A stretch of DNA of 64,000 nt from Floridanema aerugineum (GTDB lineage Bacteria > Cyanobacteriota > Cyanobacteriia > Cyanobacteriales > Aerosakkonemataceae): contig NZ_JBHFNQ010000271.1 of assembly GCF_041929345.1 (NCBI RefSeq), positions 1 to 64,000 on the forward strand, given 5' to 3'. Under the pieces are notes generated by a model. The model was given only the letters and a program-made list of their open reading frames with translations, had not been told where the DNA came from and searched no databases. A program made the position numbers and the translations under genes. Positions within the stretch are counted from its first letter, which is position 1. The number at the start of each line of letters is the position of its first letter. Below, in pieces: positions 42,790 through 51,196 of the stretch.

Positions 42790-45700
42790 TTAACTATTAC
42801 CTAACTCTGTCATTAATTGTTGCACTTGAGCAGCTACCAAGCGATCGGGATCTTGTTGCAGCTTCGGAAGCAGTTCAGACAAAGAACGCGGGGAAGCTAC
42901 TTTCAGGTAAGCAATTGTCGCTTCTCGCACAAAACCAGTGGGATGACGCAGACAAGCTAAAGTTGGTTCAGCCGTGAGATTCCAGCGCTCCCTAGAAGCT
43001 AAATGGAAACAACAAGCTAAAGACCAATCTGATAAAAAGCGCCTTAAAGATAGCAATCGCCTAATCCGATCGCGTGCCTCCAAAGGTTGATAAGCTATTA
43101 TACCTGCCAGATTCCGCAATTTTTCTTCATCGGAATGTCTTTCCAAAAAAGTTAATAGCTCTCGTTTATTGAAGATATCAACAGTTTGGTCTAATATTTC
43201 TAACCCCCTTGCCATATCTGATGGGGAACCCGATCGTAAATTAAATGCTGCTGCTTGAATAGTATCTGGAGAATAAAGAAACTTCATTAACAGAAAACAC
43301 CGTTGGGCCGCATCTGCCAAATCCCCTTCAAAAGCTTTAAGAATTAAATCTATTTCTTGAACTTCTAACTTTGCTGCCTTCAGGTCTACCATAGCAGCAT
43401 AAATTTGACCGACGAACATTAATTCTTGACCAATTAATGTTTCTACACCACTCCGACCTAAGCGATCGAGAACAGCATCAATTCCGGTTTCTTGGGGTAA
43501 TTTCAGCAGAATTTGCAGAATATGTCGGCGGGTATTTCCCCAAGCAGTCATCAAGTTAGCTACCAAGACATTTCGCGCTTCAAGCGTGCCAATCCTCCCC
43601 AACACATCCCAGGCATATCTTCTGATTAAATCTGGTTTTTGGATATTGGTGGCTAAACTCAGCACCATTGGAATCGCTTCCGAATCCAACCTTTCCAAAG
43701 CCCGAATTGCTGCTTCTCTAGTTGATTTATATTCCAAACCGCGCAGTAGGGCAGGATAATATTCTTCTAAATGGGTAGCTGCGATCGCTTCCAACAAAGC
43801 CCGCCTTACCCGCAAAGATTTATCCTGTAACAAACCCGGAATATTCACCCGCAGCGCTTGTAAATACAACGCATCTCCCAGTGCCCGACACCCCATCACC
43901 CGTTCTTCTTCTTCAGGATGAGTCAGCATTCGTCTCAATGCCGAAGTCGCCTCAGCCTTTTGCACCCCATTTCCCAACCTCAACAACAAAGCCGCAGCTG
44001 TTCCCCGCACCACCGGGTCAATTTCTGGCTCGAGATAAGATTTTAGCGCTCGTAAATCTGGGTTAGGTTCAGTCAACCAAATATAGCGCAACGCCAACGC
44101 CAACACTTCCGGCTGAAGATTTTTCGGGGTTGGGGGTTGGGGGTTGGGCGAATTTTGGGGGTTGGGGGTTGGGGGTTGGGGGTTGGGGAAAGAATTGGGG
44201 GTTAGGGGTTGGGGGTTGGGGGTTGGGGAATTGTCTTTTCCCCTATCCCCTAACACCCTACCCAGTTCCCCTTCTTCATCCCCTAACACCCTACCCAGTT
44301 CCCCAATTCTTTCCCTAACCCCTACACCCTGACCCCTAACACCTTCTCCTTCTTCACCAATCAGAGCTTTAACATGAGGTAAATAATTAGTATTAGGAGC
44401 GATTAGCATACTTTCCAGACTTTGGTATTGCAAAGCTGGCGGTAAAACTTTTAGTAATGGTGCTAGAACTTCCCCCACATTTTGCGGGTCAATTTGAGTC
44501 AGCAATTCAATACAGGAACGTTTATCTGCTTCCGATGTCGTCCCTTCTAAAGCTTCTACCACTGCTCGTTTAAGTATGCGTAAATCGACTTCTCCGACTC
44601 CGCTTAATTGTCCTCGTTGGGCGCTGAGAACTAGTAGGTCTAGGTAGCGCGATCGCAACAGCCAAACTATCAGCAACCACGAAAAAGAAAACAACACTAT
44701 TCCTAAAACAATTAACCAACTTACCAGATTTACTTTAACGGTTTCTGAACTGTTATGACTCGCCCAATTTAACACCCAAATTACCGCTAAAATCCCAATT
44801 CCTGTCAACCCCGTTGCCACAGGTTCAGCAATACCCCGCGCTTTTGTCTCTATATTACCCCGCAAATTATCAGGAATTGGCTGAAACAAAACCGAAGCCG
44901 TACTAGCAACAAAAGTGTAGCGCAACAACTCATCAGCGAACTTTAAAACAATTAAACCAACAAATAATTGTACCAACCCCGTCAACGGCAATAAACCCAA
45001 CATACTCAACACCGCCCCAGGTAACATCGCCGTGAGAAAAACCCCCATCCGTTCAATAACTCGGCTAGAAATAAACCATTGAGTAATCAGTTCAAAAATC
45101 CCCACAAACCCACTAAATAACCCCAAAAAGCTAGCAATTTGTTTAACATCAAACTTTAATTCCAACTGTGTTAAATACTGAAAATCAATTAACAACAACA
45201 GGATTTGGGAAATTATAAAAAACCCAAATAAATAAATCGCGTATTCCTGTAACGGCCCTTTCAACCGACGGTTAGTATAATCTGATTGCTCATCGTGCAA
45301 ATCTCGATAAGGAGCATCAGGAAAAGCCTGTTTATAACGTTGGCTCAAATAAAATAATATTCCCGCACCCAGCACCAACATTCCTGCTGATACCAAAATT
45401 ACATTATTTAAACCTACTAATTTCAGTAACAGAGGTAAAGAAAAACCACTCAATACATCTGCTACTAAAACACCACTACTAATTAAAGGAAAAGTGCGTT
45501 TAATTTCTCGAATATTAAATAATTGATTTGCCGTTAGTGAAGTAGTTAAATGATTAAGAGAATAACCCCCATCTACCCAAAGCGGTAACAAAAATATTGT
45601 CAGCCATCCTAAAGAATTAACTTCTAAACCTAAGCGAAACAGTAACAAGGGAATAGCTGAAATTAAACCAATTAAAACCACAAACCGCCGCAATGGTAAA

Positions 45701-45966
45701 ATCCTTTGCATCCAGGTAGAAAGAATTCCCAAACCTGAACCCATCAGGGCACTAGCCATGTAAATCCAAGGCAACTTATTTGAGCCATACTGTTCTAAGA
45801 ACAGAGCTACCGTCGTCGCCTCCAACCACAAAAGACCTACTGAAGTCGTGGTGTAAACAGCAAACATCAGCAAGGTGCGTTCGCTTTCTTCAGCACGAAG
45901 ATTCAGCCCTTGTAGCAATATCCGCCACCATCCACGGTTATTAAACAACGGATTTTTCAGCGTCAT
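42790..45966 (-). CDS. nucleotide-carrier/MFS-like membrane protein fused to HEAT repeats
   Basis: The start at 45966 is chosen because CGGAG lies seven bases before that ATG; the frame is open 15 codons further. The product has about 1058 aa: around twelve membrane segments (about 25-450) resembling the ADP/ATP-translocase-like or MFS carrier of this family, then HEAT repeats (about 460-1050). Residues about 541-614 are an unusual Gly/Arg- then Pro/Asn-rich linker (TPNPQPLTPNSFPNPQPP) encoded by intergenic-type repeats. The CNBD gene downstream may be its regulatory partner. The substrate is unknown. Confidence 0.75.
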   Translation of the reverse strand: MTLKNPLFNNRGWWRILLQGLNLRAEESERTLLMFAVYTTTSVGLLWLEATTVALFLEQYGSNKLPWIYMASALMGSGLGILSTWMQRILPLRRFVVLIGLISAIPLLLFRLGLEVNSLGWLTIFLLPLWVDGGYSLNHLTTSLTANQLFNIREIKRTFPLISSGVLVADVLSGFSLPLLLKLVGLNNVILVSAGMLVLGAGILFYLSQRYKQAFPDAPYRDLHDEQSDYTNRRLKGPLQEYAIYLFGFFIISQILLLLIDFQYLTQLELKFDVKQIASFLGLFSGFVGIFELITQWFISSRVIERMGVFLTAMLPGAVLSMLGLLPLTGLVQLFVGLIVLKFADELLRYTFVASTASVLFQPIPDNLRGNIETKARGIAEPVATGLTGIGILAVIWVLNWASHNSSETVKVNLVSWLIVLGIVLFSFSWLLIVWLLRSRYLDLLVLSAQRGQLSGVGEVDLRILKRAVVEALEGTTSEADKRSCIELLTQIDPQNVGEVLAPLLKVLPPALQYQSLESMLIAPNTNYLPHVKALIGEEGEGVRGQGVGVRERIGELGRVLGDEEGELGRVLGDRGKDNSPTPNPQPLTPNSFPNPQPPTPNPQNSPNPQPPTPKNLQPEVLALALRYIWLTEPNPDLRALKSYLEPEIDPVVRGTAAALLLRLGNGVQKAEATSALRRMLTHPEEEERVMGCRALGDALYLQALRVNIPGLLQDKSLRVRRALLEAIAATHLEEYYPALLRGLEYKSTREAAIRALERLDSEAIPMVLSLATNIQKPDLIRRYAWDVLGRIGTLEARNVLVANLMTAWGNTRRHILQILLKLPQETGIDAVLDRLGRSGVETLIGQELMFVGQIYAAMVDLKAAKLEVQEIDLILKAFEGDLADAAQRCFLLMKFLYSPDTIQAAAFNLRSGSPSDMARGLEILDQTVDIFNKRELLTFLERHSDEEKLRNLAGIIAYQPLEARDRIRRLLSLRRFLSDWSLACCFHLASRERWNLTAEPTLACLRHPTGFVREATIAYLKVASPRSLSELLPKLQQDPDRLVAAQVQQLMTELGNS
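44125..44345. repeat. G-rich/C-rich low-complexity repeat inside the carrier-HEAT gene
   Basis: The plus strand has many GGGGGTT units (44125-44230), then C-rich CCCTAACACCCTACCC units (44240-44345), including two direct copies about 31 bp apart. GGGGAAAGAATTGGGG and CCCCAATTCTTTCCC are inverted across it. It keeps the reading frame, lies between HEAT repeats and could form quadruplexes or a long hairpin. Confidence 0.9.
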
Positions 45967-46197
45967 CTGAATCTCCGAAATCGATACTGCACACCTGCCA
46001 ATTCTAGCCACCCAGTAATAAAGGATTCATGGTTCACGATCGTTTCTTACCAAACCAATGAACAATGAACCATCAACAATTCATTATTACTGAATTGCTG
46101 CTCCTCATGGCAAAATTTTCCGGCAATGTCTAGTGTGACAAGTTTTGCCGACGATCGCACCACGATAATACGAGAGTATCACGACTTTCTTACTGAT

Positions 46198-46232
46198 GAA
46201 TGAACTACCCACCGTTATTACATTGAACGGTG
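46198..46232 (-). ncRNA. candidate omegaRNA 3' hairpin/right end of the tnpB element
   Basis: On the minus strand ACCCACCGTT, a short loop and AACGGTGGGT end the tnpB frame, followed by AGTTCATTCATC. In this family the guide RNA covers the tnpB 3' end and its guide is the flanking DNA, here probably starting near 46198 and running toward 46180. The exact end is uncertain. Confidence 0.45.
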
Positions 46233-47467
46233 GGTTTCTGTCGCTTCTTTTCCCAGATTTGCTTCCATCCTCCAGTCTCCTGTGGAACAGAAGTAGAGAT
46301 CTCAGATCCACGATTAAATGCGCTGGTTCCCAACGCATACGACACCATTACAAGTGATGCAGCTACATCACGGTCGCACTCATAGCCGCACTGCGAGCAT
46401 TTGTGAATCCGCTCAGACAAATCTTTCTTTTTCTGATGATGGCAGTTTGGACAAGTTTGCGATGGCTTAACAGTTAAGGTAGGAACTTTGACTAAAAAGC
46501 CTCCCGCTTCCTGCAATTTGTAATTGATGGCATCGGTAAGTTTTCCGATACCAACATCCAACATCGAACGGTTAAGACCAGTCTTTTGTCTCTTGCGTTT
46601 ACTACCTTTTTTCGCTTTCCGGGTCATCCCCTTCAAATTGAGTTTTTCCGTTGCGACCATGCTATTACTGCTGACAATTTGTGAGGCAACTTTATGAACC
46701 CAATCTTGTCTTTGATTGGCTACCTTTGTATGCAGTTTGCCTACTTTTCTTGTAGCCTTCTTCCATCGCTTTGAACCTTTAACTTTTTTCTTAAAGTTAG
46801 GCGCTCTTTTGCGACGTTTCTGTTTAGATGCTTTGCGGATCTTCGACTGCGTTTTAGCTAAGAACTTCGGACTATCAATGATAGTTCCATCGCTCATGGC
46901 TATGGCATGATATACCCCGAAATCTACCCCAATTACACCGTCACCAGTTTCTCTGACTGGCGTGCATTCTACTGTTATGGATGCGTACCATTTTCCGTTA
47001 CGGTAAACAATCGTGCAAGTGGTTGGAGTTCCCCAGGTTCTTGCCTTTCCCCGCATTTGAATTGACACTTTTAAGTCCCTTAACTCCAGATAGCCGTTAT
47101 CCCCAGTGCTGTGAACTTTCCAGCCAGCTATATCGGGATAAGTCCATCCAGAATAGTGTCTAATTGACTTAAACTTTGGCTTGCCTCTCAATCCTTTAAG
47201 GAATGACTGGTAAGCTAAATCAACCCGTTTTAACGTGGCTTGTAAAGTGTGCGAACCAAGTTCTTTGTACTCCGGCCACACTTGTTTAAAAGCCGGGAGT
47301 GAGTTCTGTTGTTCTAAGTAATTAACTGAGCGACCAAACCTCTCATATTGGGTTTTTCGGTTGGCTATTCCAGCATTATAAAGGTCTTTATGCAAGCGTC
47401 TTGCATAAAGTAAATTCTTTAATGCTGCTGGTTTCGGATACAACCTAAATGTCACTCTTCTAATCAC
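46205..47467 (-). CDS. tnpB: TnpB RNA-guided nuclease of a solo IS200/IS605 (IS1341-type) element
   Basis: The 420-aa product starts at a GTG (47467) preceded by AGGGGTGA; the longer open frame adds 48 atypical residues. The RuvC triad is intact: Asp in GVIGVDFG, Glu in VATEKLNLKG and Asp in CDRDVAAS. The zinc finger is CPNC plus CSQCGYEC. No tnpA is present, so it depends on a transposase elsewhere. The stop codon lies in a CCCACCGTT/AACGGTGGG hairpin, the expected 3' scaffold of its guide RNA. The protein looks functional. Confidence 0.9.
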   Translation of the reverse strand: MIRRVTFRLYPKPAALKNLLYARRLHKDLYNAGIANRKTQYERFGRSVNYLEQQNSLPAFKQVWPEYKELGSHTLQATLKRVDLAYQSFLKGLRGKPKFKSIRHYSGWTYPDIAGWKVHSTGDNGYLELRDLKVSIQMRGKARTWGTPTTCTIVYRNGKWYASITVECTPVRETGDGVIGVDFGVYHAIAMSDGTIIDSPKFLAKTQSKIRKASKQKRRKRAPNFKKKVKGSKRWKKATRKVGKLHTKVANQRQDWVHKVASQIVSSNSMVATEKLNLKGMTRKAKKGSKRKRQKTGLNRSMLDVGIGKLTDAINYKLQEAGGFLVKVPTLTVKPSQTCPNCHHQKKKDLSERIHKCSQCGYECDRDVAASLVMVSYALGTSAFNRGSEISTSVPQETGGWKQIWEKKRQKPTVQCNNGG

Positions 47468-47595
47468 TATTAAATCACCCCTTTTTTGAGATAAATTATA
47501 ATATTGAATACTAGCCAATGTCAAAAAATTAAAGAGTGCATGAATATTTTGGACTACCCACAAAATAATTGTTGGACTCCGTACCTCCGTCCAAC

Positions 47596-47638
47596 CGCTA
47601 TCCTTCCCCACCTTATAAGAAGGTGGGGAAGGATAGCG
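47596..47638. repeat. 43-nt hairpin with 19-bp perfect arms
   Basis: CGCTATCCTTCCCCACCTT and its exact complement are separated by ATAAG. It lies between tnpB and infC, near the left side of the tnpB element. It may be a terminator or a palindromic repeat. Confidence 0.85.
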
Positions 47639-47701
47639 ATTCGTTCAAAGGGGGGAGATCCAGGAGATCCTGGATCTCCTGGAGCAGTAAGGGTAAAAAT
47701 T

Positions 47702-47752
47702 CTCCTTGTCCCCTTGTCCCCTTGTCCCCTTGTCCCCTTGTCCCCTTGTCCC
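47702..47752. repeat. octamer tandem repeat (CCCCTTGT)n downstream of infC
   Basis: About six copies of CCCCTTGT end at the infC stop codon. Just before it (47658-47686) are overlapping GATCCAGGA/TCCTGGATC palindromes. Confidence 0.85.
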
Positions 47753-48285
47753 TACTTCTTAGGGGCTAACAGTAACATCATGTTGCGTCCTTCTTTCTTG
47801 GGCGCTTGCTGCACTTCTCCTAATTCCTGCAAATCTGAAGCCATGCGGTTGAGTAAGTTTTCTGCCAAGTTGCTGTGTTGAATTTCTCGACCACGAAACA
47901 TTACGGTGGCTTTGACTTTGTTTCCCTCATTTAAAAAGCGCTTGGCGTGAGCTATTCTCACGTTATAGTCGTGGTCGTCAATGTTGTAGTGCATTTTCAC
48001 TTCTTTGACTTCCGCAGTGTGCTGCTTTTTCCGGGCTTCTCGCGCTTTTTTCTCTTGCTCGAACTTGAATTTGCCATAGTCCATGATGCGGCAAACCGGG
48101 GGGTCAGCTTTATCACTAACTAAAACTAGGTCTAGTTCTTTTTCATTTGCGATCGCCATAGCTTCTCTAGGAGTTATGATCCCTAGTTGAGCGCCATCGG
48201 TGTCGATTACTCGAATTTTGGGAAATCTAATCCGTTCGTTGATTTGAGGTTGATTATTTGTGCGTTTTGTTTCGATTACTGTCAT
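47752..48285 (-). CDS. infC: translation initiation factor IF-3
   Basis: This 177-aa factor has both IF-3 domains: N-terminal INERIRFPKIRVIDTDGAQLG and VCRIMDYGKFKFEQ, a basic linker (QEKKAREARKKQHTAEVKEVK) and a C-terminal domain (HAKRFLNEGNKVKATVMFRG). It binds the 30S subunit and enforces start selection. It starts at an ATG, not the rare AUU of E. coli. It stands alone, without rpmI/rplT next to it. Confidence 0.95.
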   Translation of the reverse strand: MTVIETKRTNNQPQINERIRFPKIRVIDTDGAQLGIITPREAMAIANEKELDLVLVSDKADPPVCRIMDYGKFKFEQEKKAREARKKQHTAEVKEVKMHYNIDDHDYNVRIAHAKRFLNEGNKVKATVMFRGREIQHSNLAENLLNRMASDLQELGEVQQAPKKEGRNMMLLLAPKK

Positions 48286-48357
48286 TTAGTTGGGTATAAA
48301 GTTAATTAACAACTCAATTGAGCCTACAAGCCGCAGTTATTGGGATTACAGACAACA

Positions 48358-48471
48358 TCAACGGCTGAACTTTAAGGTCAAAGCACGAAACCACCACAAT
48401 TGTCTACCAGCTTGTCTTTCGATTCTACTGGGCTGAGTTTTTTTCGGCTCATTCTTAATTTTATTTTCCAT
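48358..48471 (-). CDS. possible small basic protein (37 aa)
   Basis: The ATG at 48471 opens MENKIKNEPKKTQPSRIERQ, followed by GRQLWWFRALTLKFSR. It is basic, with a Trp pair. No strong ribosome-binding site is seen. It lies 72 bases upstream of infC on the same strand, in the 310-base gap 48286-48595, which otherwise holds no evident gene. It could be chance. Confidence 0.3.
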   Translation of the reverse strand: MENKIKNEPKKTQPSRIERQAGRQLWWFRALTLKFSR

Positions 48472-48595
48472 TTGCCAGTTTTGTCTGCTGCCAACCCCCA
48501 GTACCCAATCCCCAGCCCTCAGCTAATACACGAAACAAAGACTACAATGAGAGTCGAAGGTTAGTTTTGTAAATATTTTTAAAGCAGAGGTTAGT

Positions 48596-49561
48596 GTGAC
48601 AATTTCCCTGCATTGGCAGCAACGAATTGGAAGTCAGAGGGACTGGGTTTGGCGGGGTTGGCAAACTCGCTACACTTATATTCGTACTCCTCAGTCGGCG
48701 GCTAATGCTAATGCTACGCCATTAATTTTGTTGCACGGTTTTGGGACTTCGATCGGACATTGGCGGCAAAATTTAAATGTATTTAGTCAGGTACATCCAG
48801 TTTATGCTCTGGATATGTTGGGTTTTGGGGCTTCGGAAAAAGCGGCTGCACGCTACAATGTGAGGCTTTGGGTGGAGCAAGTTTATGATTTTTGGCAAAC
48901 TTTTATCCGCCAGCCTGTGGTTTTAGTGGGTAATTCGATCGGTTCTTTGGTAGCTTTAACCGCAGCTGCTACCTATCCAGAGATGGTGGCTGGGGTGGTA
49001 ATGATGAGTTTACCAGATCCTTCTTTGGAAGAGGAGATGATTCCGCAGCAATTGCGATCGCTAGTAGCCACCATCAAAAACTTAGTACTATCCCCACTAC
49101 TCCTGAAAACCCTCTTCTATTGGGTCAGACATCCCCAACGAGTTAAAAGTTGGGCGGGACTAGCATATTCTAACCCAGAAGCCGTCACCGATGAACTAGT
49201 AGACATTCTCACCGGACCTGCCCAAGACCAAGGTTCAGTACAAGCTTTTTGCGCTATCCTCAAAGCTATGACCACTTCGGGATTTAACCCCAGTGTCAAA
49301 TCTTTGCTTCCCGGTTTAAACATTCCCCTGTTGCTATTGTGGGGCGCACAAGACAAGATGGTTCCCAAAAAATTAGCACAGCAGTTCACTCAATTCAATC
49401 CCAATTTACAGGTAATTGAAATCGAAAATGCTGGACATTGCCCCCATGATGAAAGCCCAGAGCAGGTTAACCAAATTATCCTAGACTGGATTGATTCATG
49501 GCAGACAGCCACAAATCAATTCCCTGTGACACCTCAGCAATTAGTAGTTAAACCCGCTTAG
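48596..49561 (+). CDS. alpha/beta-hydrolase
   Basis: This 321-aa protein starts at a GTG. The alpha/beta-hydrolase core shows oxyanion HGFGTSIGHWRQN, nucleophile elbow GNSIGS (Ser near 122), a late acid in LLWGAQDKMVP (Asp near 254) and catalytic His in AGHCPHDE (near 282). There is no signal peptide. The substrate is unknown; such proteins act as esterases, thioesterases or C-C hydrolases. It is convergent with the BON-domain gene. Confidence 0.85.
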   Translation: MTISLHWQQRIGSQRDWVWRGWQTRYTYIRTPQSAANANATPLILLHGFGTSIGHWRQNLNVFSQVHPVYALDMLGFGASEKAAARYNVRLWVEQVYDFWQTFIRQPVVLVGNSIGSLVALTAAATYPEMVAGVVMMSLPDPSLEEEMIPQQLRSLVATIKNLVLSPLLLKTLFYWVRHPQRVKSWAGLAYSNPEAVTDELVDILTGPAQDQGSVQAFCAILKAMTTSGFNPSVKSLLPGLNIPLLLLWGAQDKMVPKKLAQQFTQFNPNLQVIEIENAGHCPHDESPEQVNQIILDWIDSWQTATNQFPVTPQQLVVKPA

Positions 49562-49599
49562 GCATTCCTCATCTTTGATCGGAAAGAACCGAAAAATGC

Positions 49600-49926
49600 T
49601 TAACCAACTTTAACTTCGTCGGTGTTTACAGAGGTAGCACCACTAATACCACCAGCAATTGATACCATTTTGTCTAGAACATCTTGACTGGGAACCGATC
49701 CTTTCAAAACTACAGTTCCACCAGTCTGAGCTACCCAAAGATTATTGATATCATCTAGGCTAGGATCTTCATCGAAAGCTAGGGCAACTCTTTTGGCTAA
49801 ACCGCTTTGGTCGTACTCCCCATTCAATCCTACCCGTTCTGGGGCAATACCATCCTCAGTCGGTGCTGGGTTTGTCTGAGCATCGGCAGGTTTCCCGAAT
49901 CCAAATAGTCGCTGTAACCAACCCAT
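49600..49926 (-). CDS. BON-domain protein
   Basis: The 108-aa product begins MGWLQRLFGFGK and has a short Pro/Thr-rich linker. A BON domain follows (about 35-107): GLAKRVALAFDEDPSLDDINNLWV, given as position context, and the strand GGTVVLKGSVPS. BON domains bind membranes or partners in periplasmic and osmotic-stress proteins; no signal peptide is clear here. It may be cytosolic and membrane-associated by its amphipathic N terminus. Confidence 0.75.
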   Translation of the reverse strand: MGWLQRLFGFGKPADAQTNPAPTEDGIAPERVGLNGEYDQSGLAKRVALAFDEDPSLDDINNLWVAQTGGTVVLKGSVPSQDVLDKMVSIAGGISGATSVNTDEVKVG

Positions 49927-50058
49927 TGGGATTTTCCTCCAATAGCATTTAACATCAACAATACTAAATTAAACAATTTTTGGCTTTTTGCGGCATGATT
50001 CGCCAGAAGGATTTATATATTTCACTTTTTCTGCTTCCACTCTCACACTGGATTCCGT

Positions 50059-50335
50059 TTACTCGGATGTGGTATTATAAAACATCACATTGTTAGGATA
50101 GCGAGGAAGCAAATCCTGAAGCTTGAGCCATTTGAGTCGGTCGTCTGCGAACAGGTGTAACTGGGTTCGACTAGTTCTGGATTGTCTAGGGTTGCGATCG
50201 TAATTTCAAGATATTCCGATTTCGATTCTCGATGTCGGTAGAATAGCAGCGAAGCACAAACCAGACAGAAACAACGAAAGCCTTGTTCGGAAGAGGCATA
50301 ATCTACTCCCTTGGGTTGGTAGCTGGCAGAATCAA
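50059..50335 (-). pseudogene. GFA-family (CENP-V/GFA zinc fold) relic
   Basis: Minus-strand translation gives DYASSEQGFRCFC and EYLEITIATLDNPELVEP. After a one-base shift it gives FADDRLKWLKLQDLLPRYPN and then a stop at 50059. These are the C-terminal half of a GFA (glutathione-dependent formaldehyde-activating-like) protein. The N-terminal Cys motif is missing and the frame is broken. It fills most of the 564-base gap between the BON gene and ilvN. Confidence 0.75.
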
Positions 50336-50502
50336 TAAAAGAAGCTTAAGTAATTTTTTTAGCCCAACAATGCCAGTAATATAGTAATTATTACTAAAGA
50401 TGCTTTTGCAATGTTTGGGTCAGCAGAAAGGTCGGTGTTACTAGAAGTGCATCGTGCTGTCCGCAGCAAAAGCTGTTTGCACTGAAGGATTTGTTACGGA
50501 CA

Positions 50503-51024
50503 ATGAAACACACACTTTCTGTTTTAGTCGAAGATGAAGCCGGGGTATTATCTCGGATTGCAGGTTTATTCGCCCGCCGGGGTTTTAATATTGAAAGTCT
50601 GGCTGTGGGTCCTGCCGAACAAATGGGCATTTCCCGGATTACGATGGTAGTGCCAGGGGACGATCGAATAATTGAACAGCTAACTAAGCAACTCTACAAG
50701 TTAATCAATGTCCTGAAAGTTCAGAATGTGACTGAGATTCCTTGTGTAGAGCGCGAATTGATGCTAATGAAGGTTAATGCTACTGCTAGCACTCGTTCGG
50801 AAGTGATTGAGTTGGCGCAAATTTTCCGGGCGCGTGTTGTGGATGTGTCAGAAGATTCGTTAACTATTGAAGTGGTGGGCGATCCTGGTAAAATGGTGGC
50901 GATCGTCCAAGTGCTACAAAAATTCGGAATTAGGGAAATTGCCCGTACTGGTAAGATTTCTCTGACTCGTGAATCTGGCGTTAATACCGAATTCCTCAAG
51001 TCTTTGGAAGCAAAACTAGCCTAA
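50503..51024 (+). CDS. ilvN: acetolactate synthase small (regulatory) subunit
   Basis: This 173-aa protein starts at the ATG 50503, giving the usual MKHTLSVLVEDEAGVLSRIA; a TTG four codons upstream is unlikely. The N-terminal ACT domain binds valine for feedback control (GLFARRGFNIESLAVG), and the C-terminal half activates the catalytic subunit IlvB, which is not in this window. It acts at the first common step of branched-chain amino-acid synthesis. A tandem repeat array follows directly. Confidence 0.95.
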   Translation: MKHTLSVLVEDEAGVLSRIAGLFARRGFNIESLAVGPAEQMGISRITMVVPGDDRIIEQLTKQLYKLINVLKVQNVTEIPCVERELMLMKVNATASTRSEVIELAQIFRARVVDVSEDSLTIEVVGDPGKMVAIVQVLQKFGIREIARTGKISLTRESGVNTEFLKSLEAKLA

Positions 51025-51030
51025 TAATTT

Positions 51031-51196
51031 ATGTACGTTGTTGCGCTTTAGCGCTCTTAATTATGTACGTTGTTGCGCTTTAGCGCTCTTAATTATGTAC
51101 GTTGTTGCGCTTTAGCGCTCTTAATTATGTACGTTGTTGCGCTTTAGCGCTCTGATTACCACTCTCGGTAACAGCGAAGACAGCGCAACAACGTAC
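51031..51196. repeat. 32-bp tandem repeat (four copies) plus an inverted partial copy
   Basis: Units start at 51031, 51063, 51095 and 51127 (ATGTACGTTGTTGCGCTTTA...), the last one incomplete. Each contains the hairpin GCGCTTTAGCGC. At 51183-51196 GCGCAACAACGTAC is the inverse of each unit's GTACGTTGTTGCGC, so any copy could pair with it. It lies between convergent ilvN and the quinone oxidoreductase, whose stop it abuts. Confidence 0.95.

Noticed and set aside
44130..44332. Two Gly/Trp-rich plus-strand frames
   Set aside because: They are products of the GGGGGTT repeat read on the other strand of the carrier-HEAT gene.
44125..44345. Telomere- or origin-like repeat
   Set aside because: The G-rich units resemble telomeric DNA, but they lie inside an open reading frame of a circular-chromosome bacterium and match the intergenic STRR-like repeats elsewhere in the window.
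51031..51160. CRISPR-like array
   Set aside because: The four 32-bp units are directly adjacent, with no spacers, and there are no cas genes in the window. It is a simple tandem repeat.
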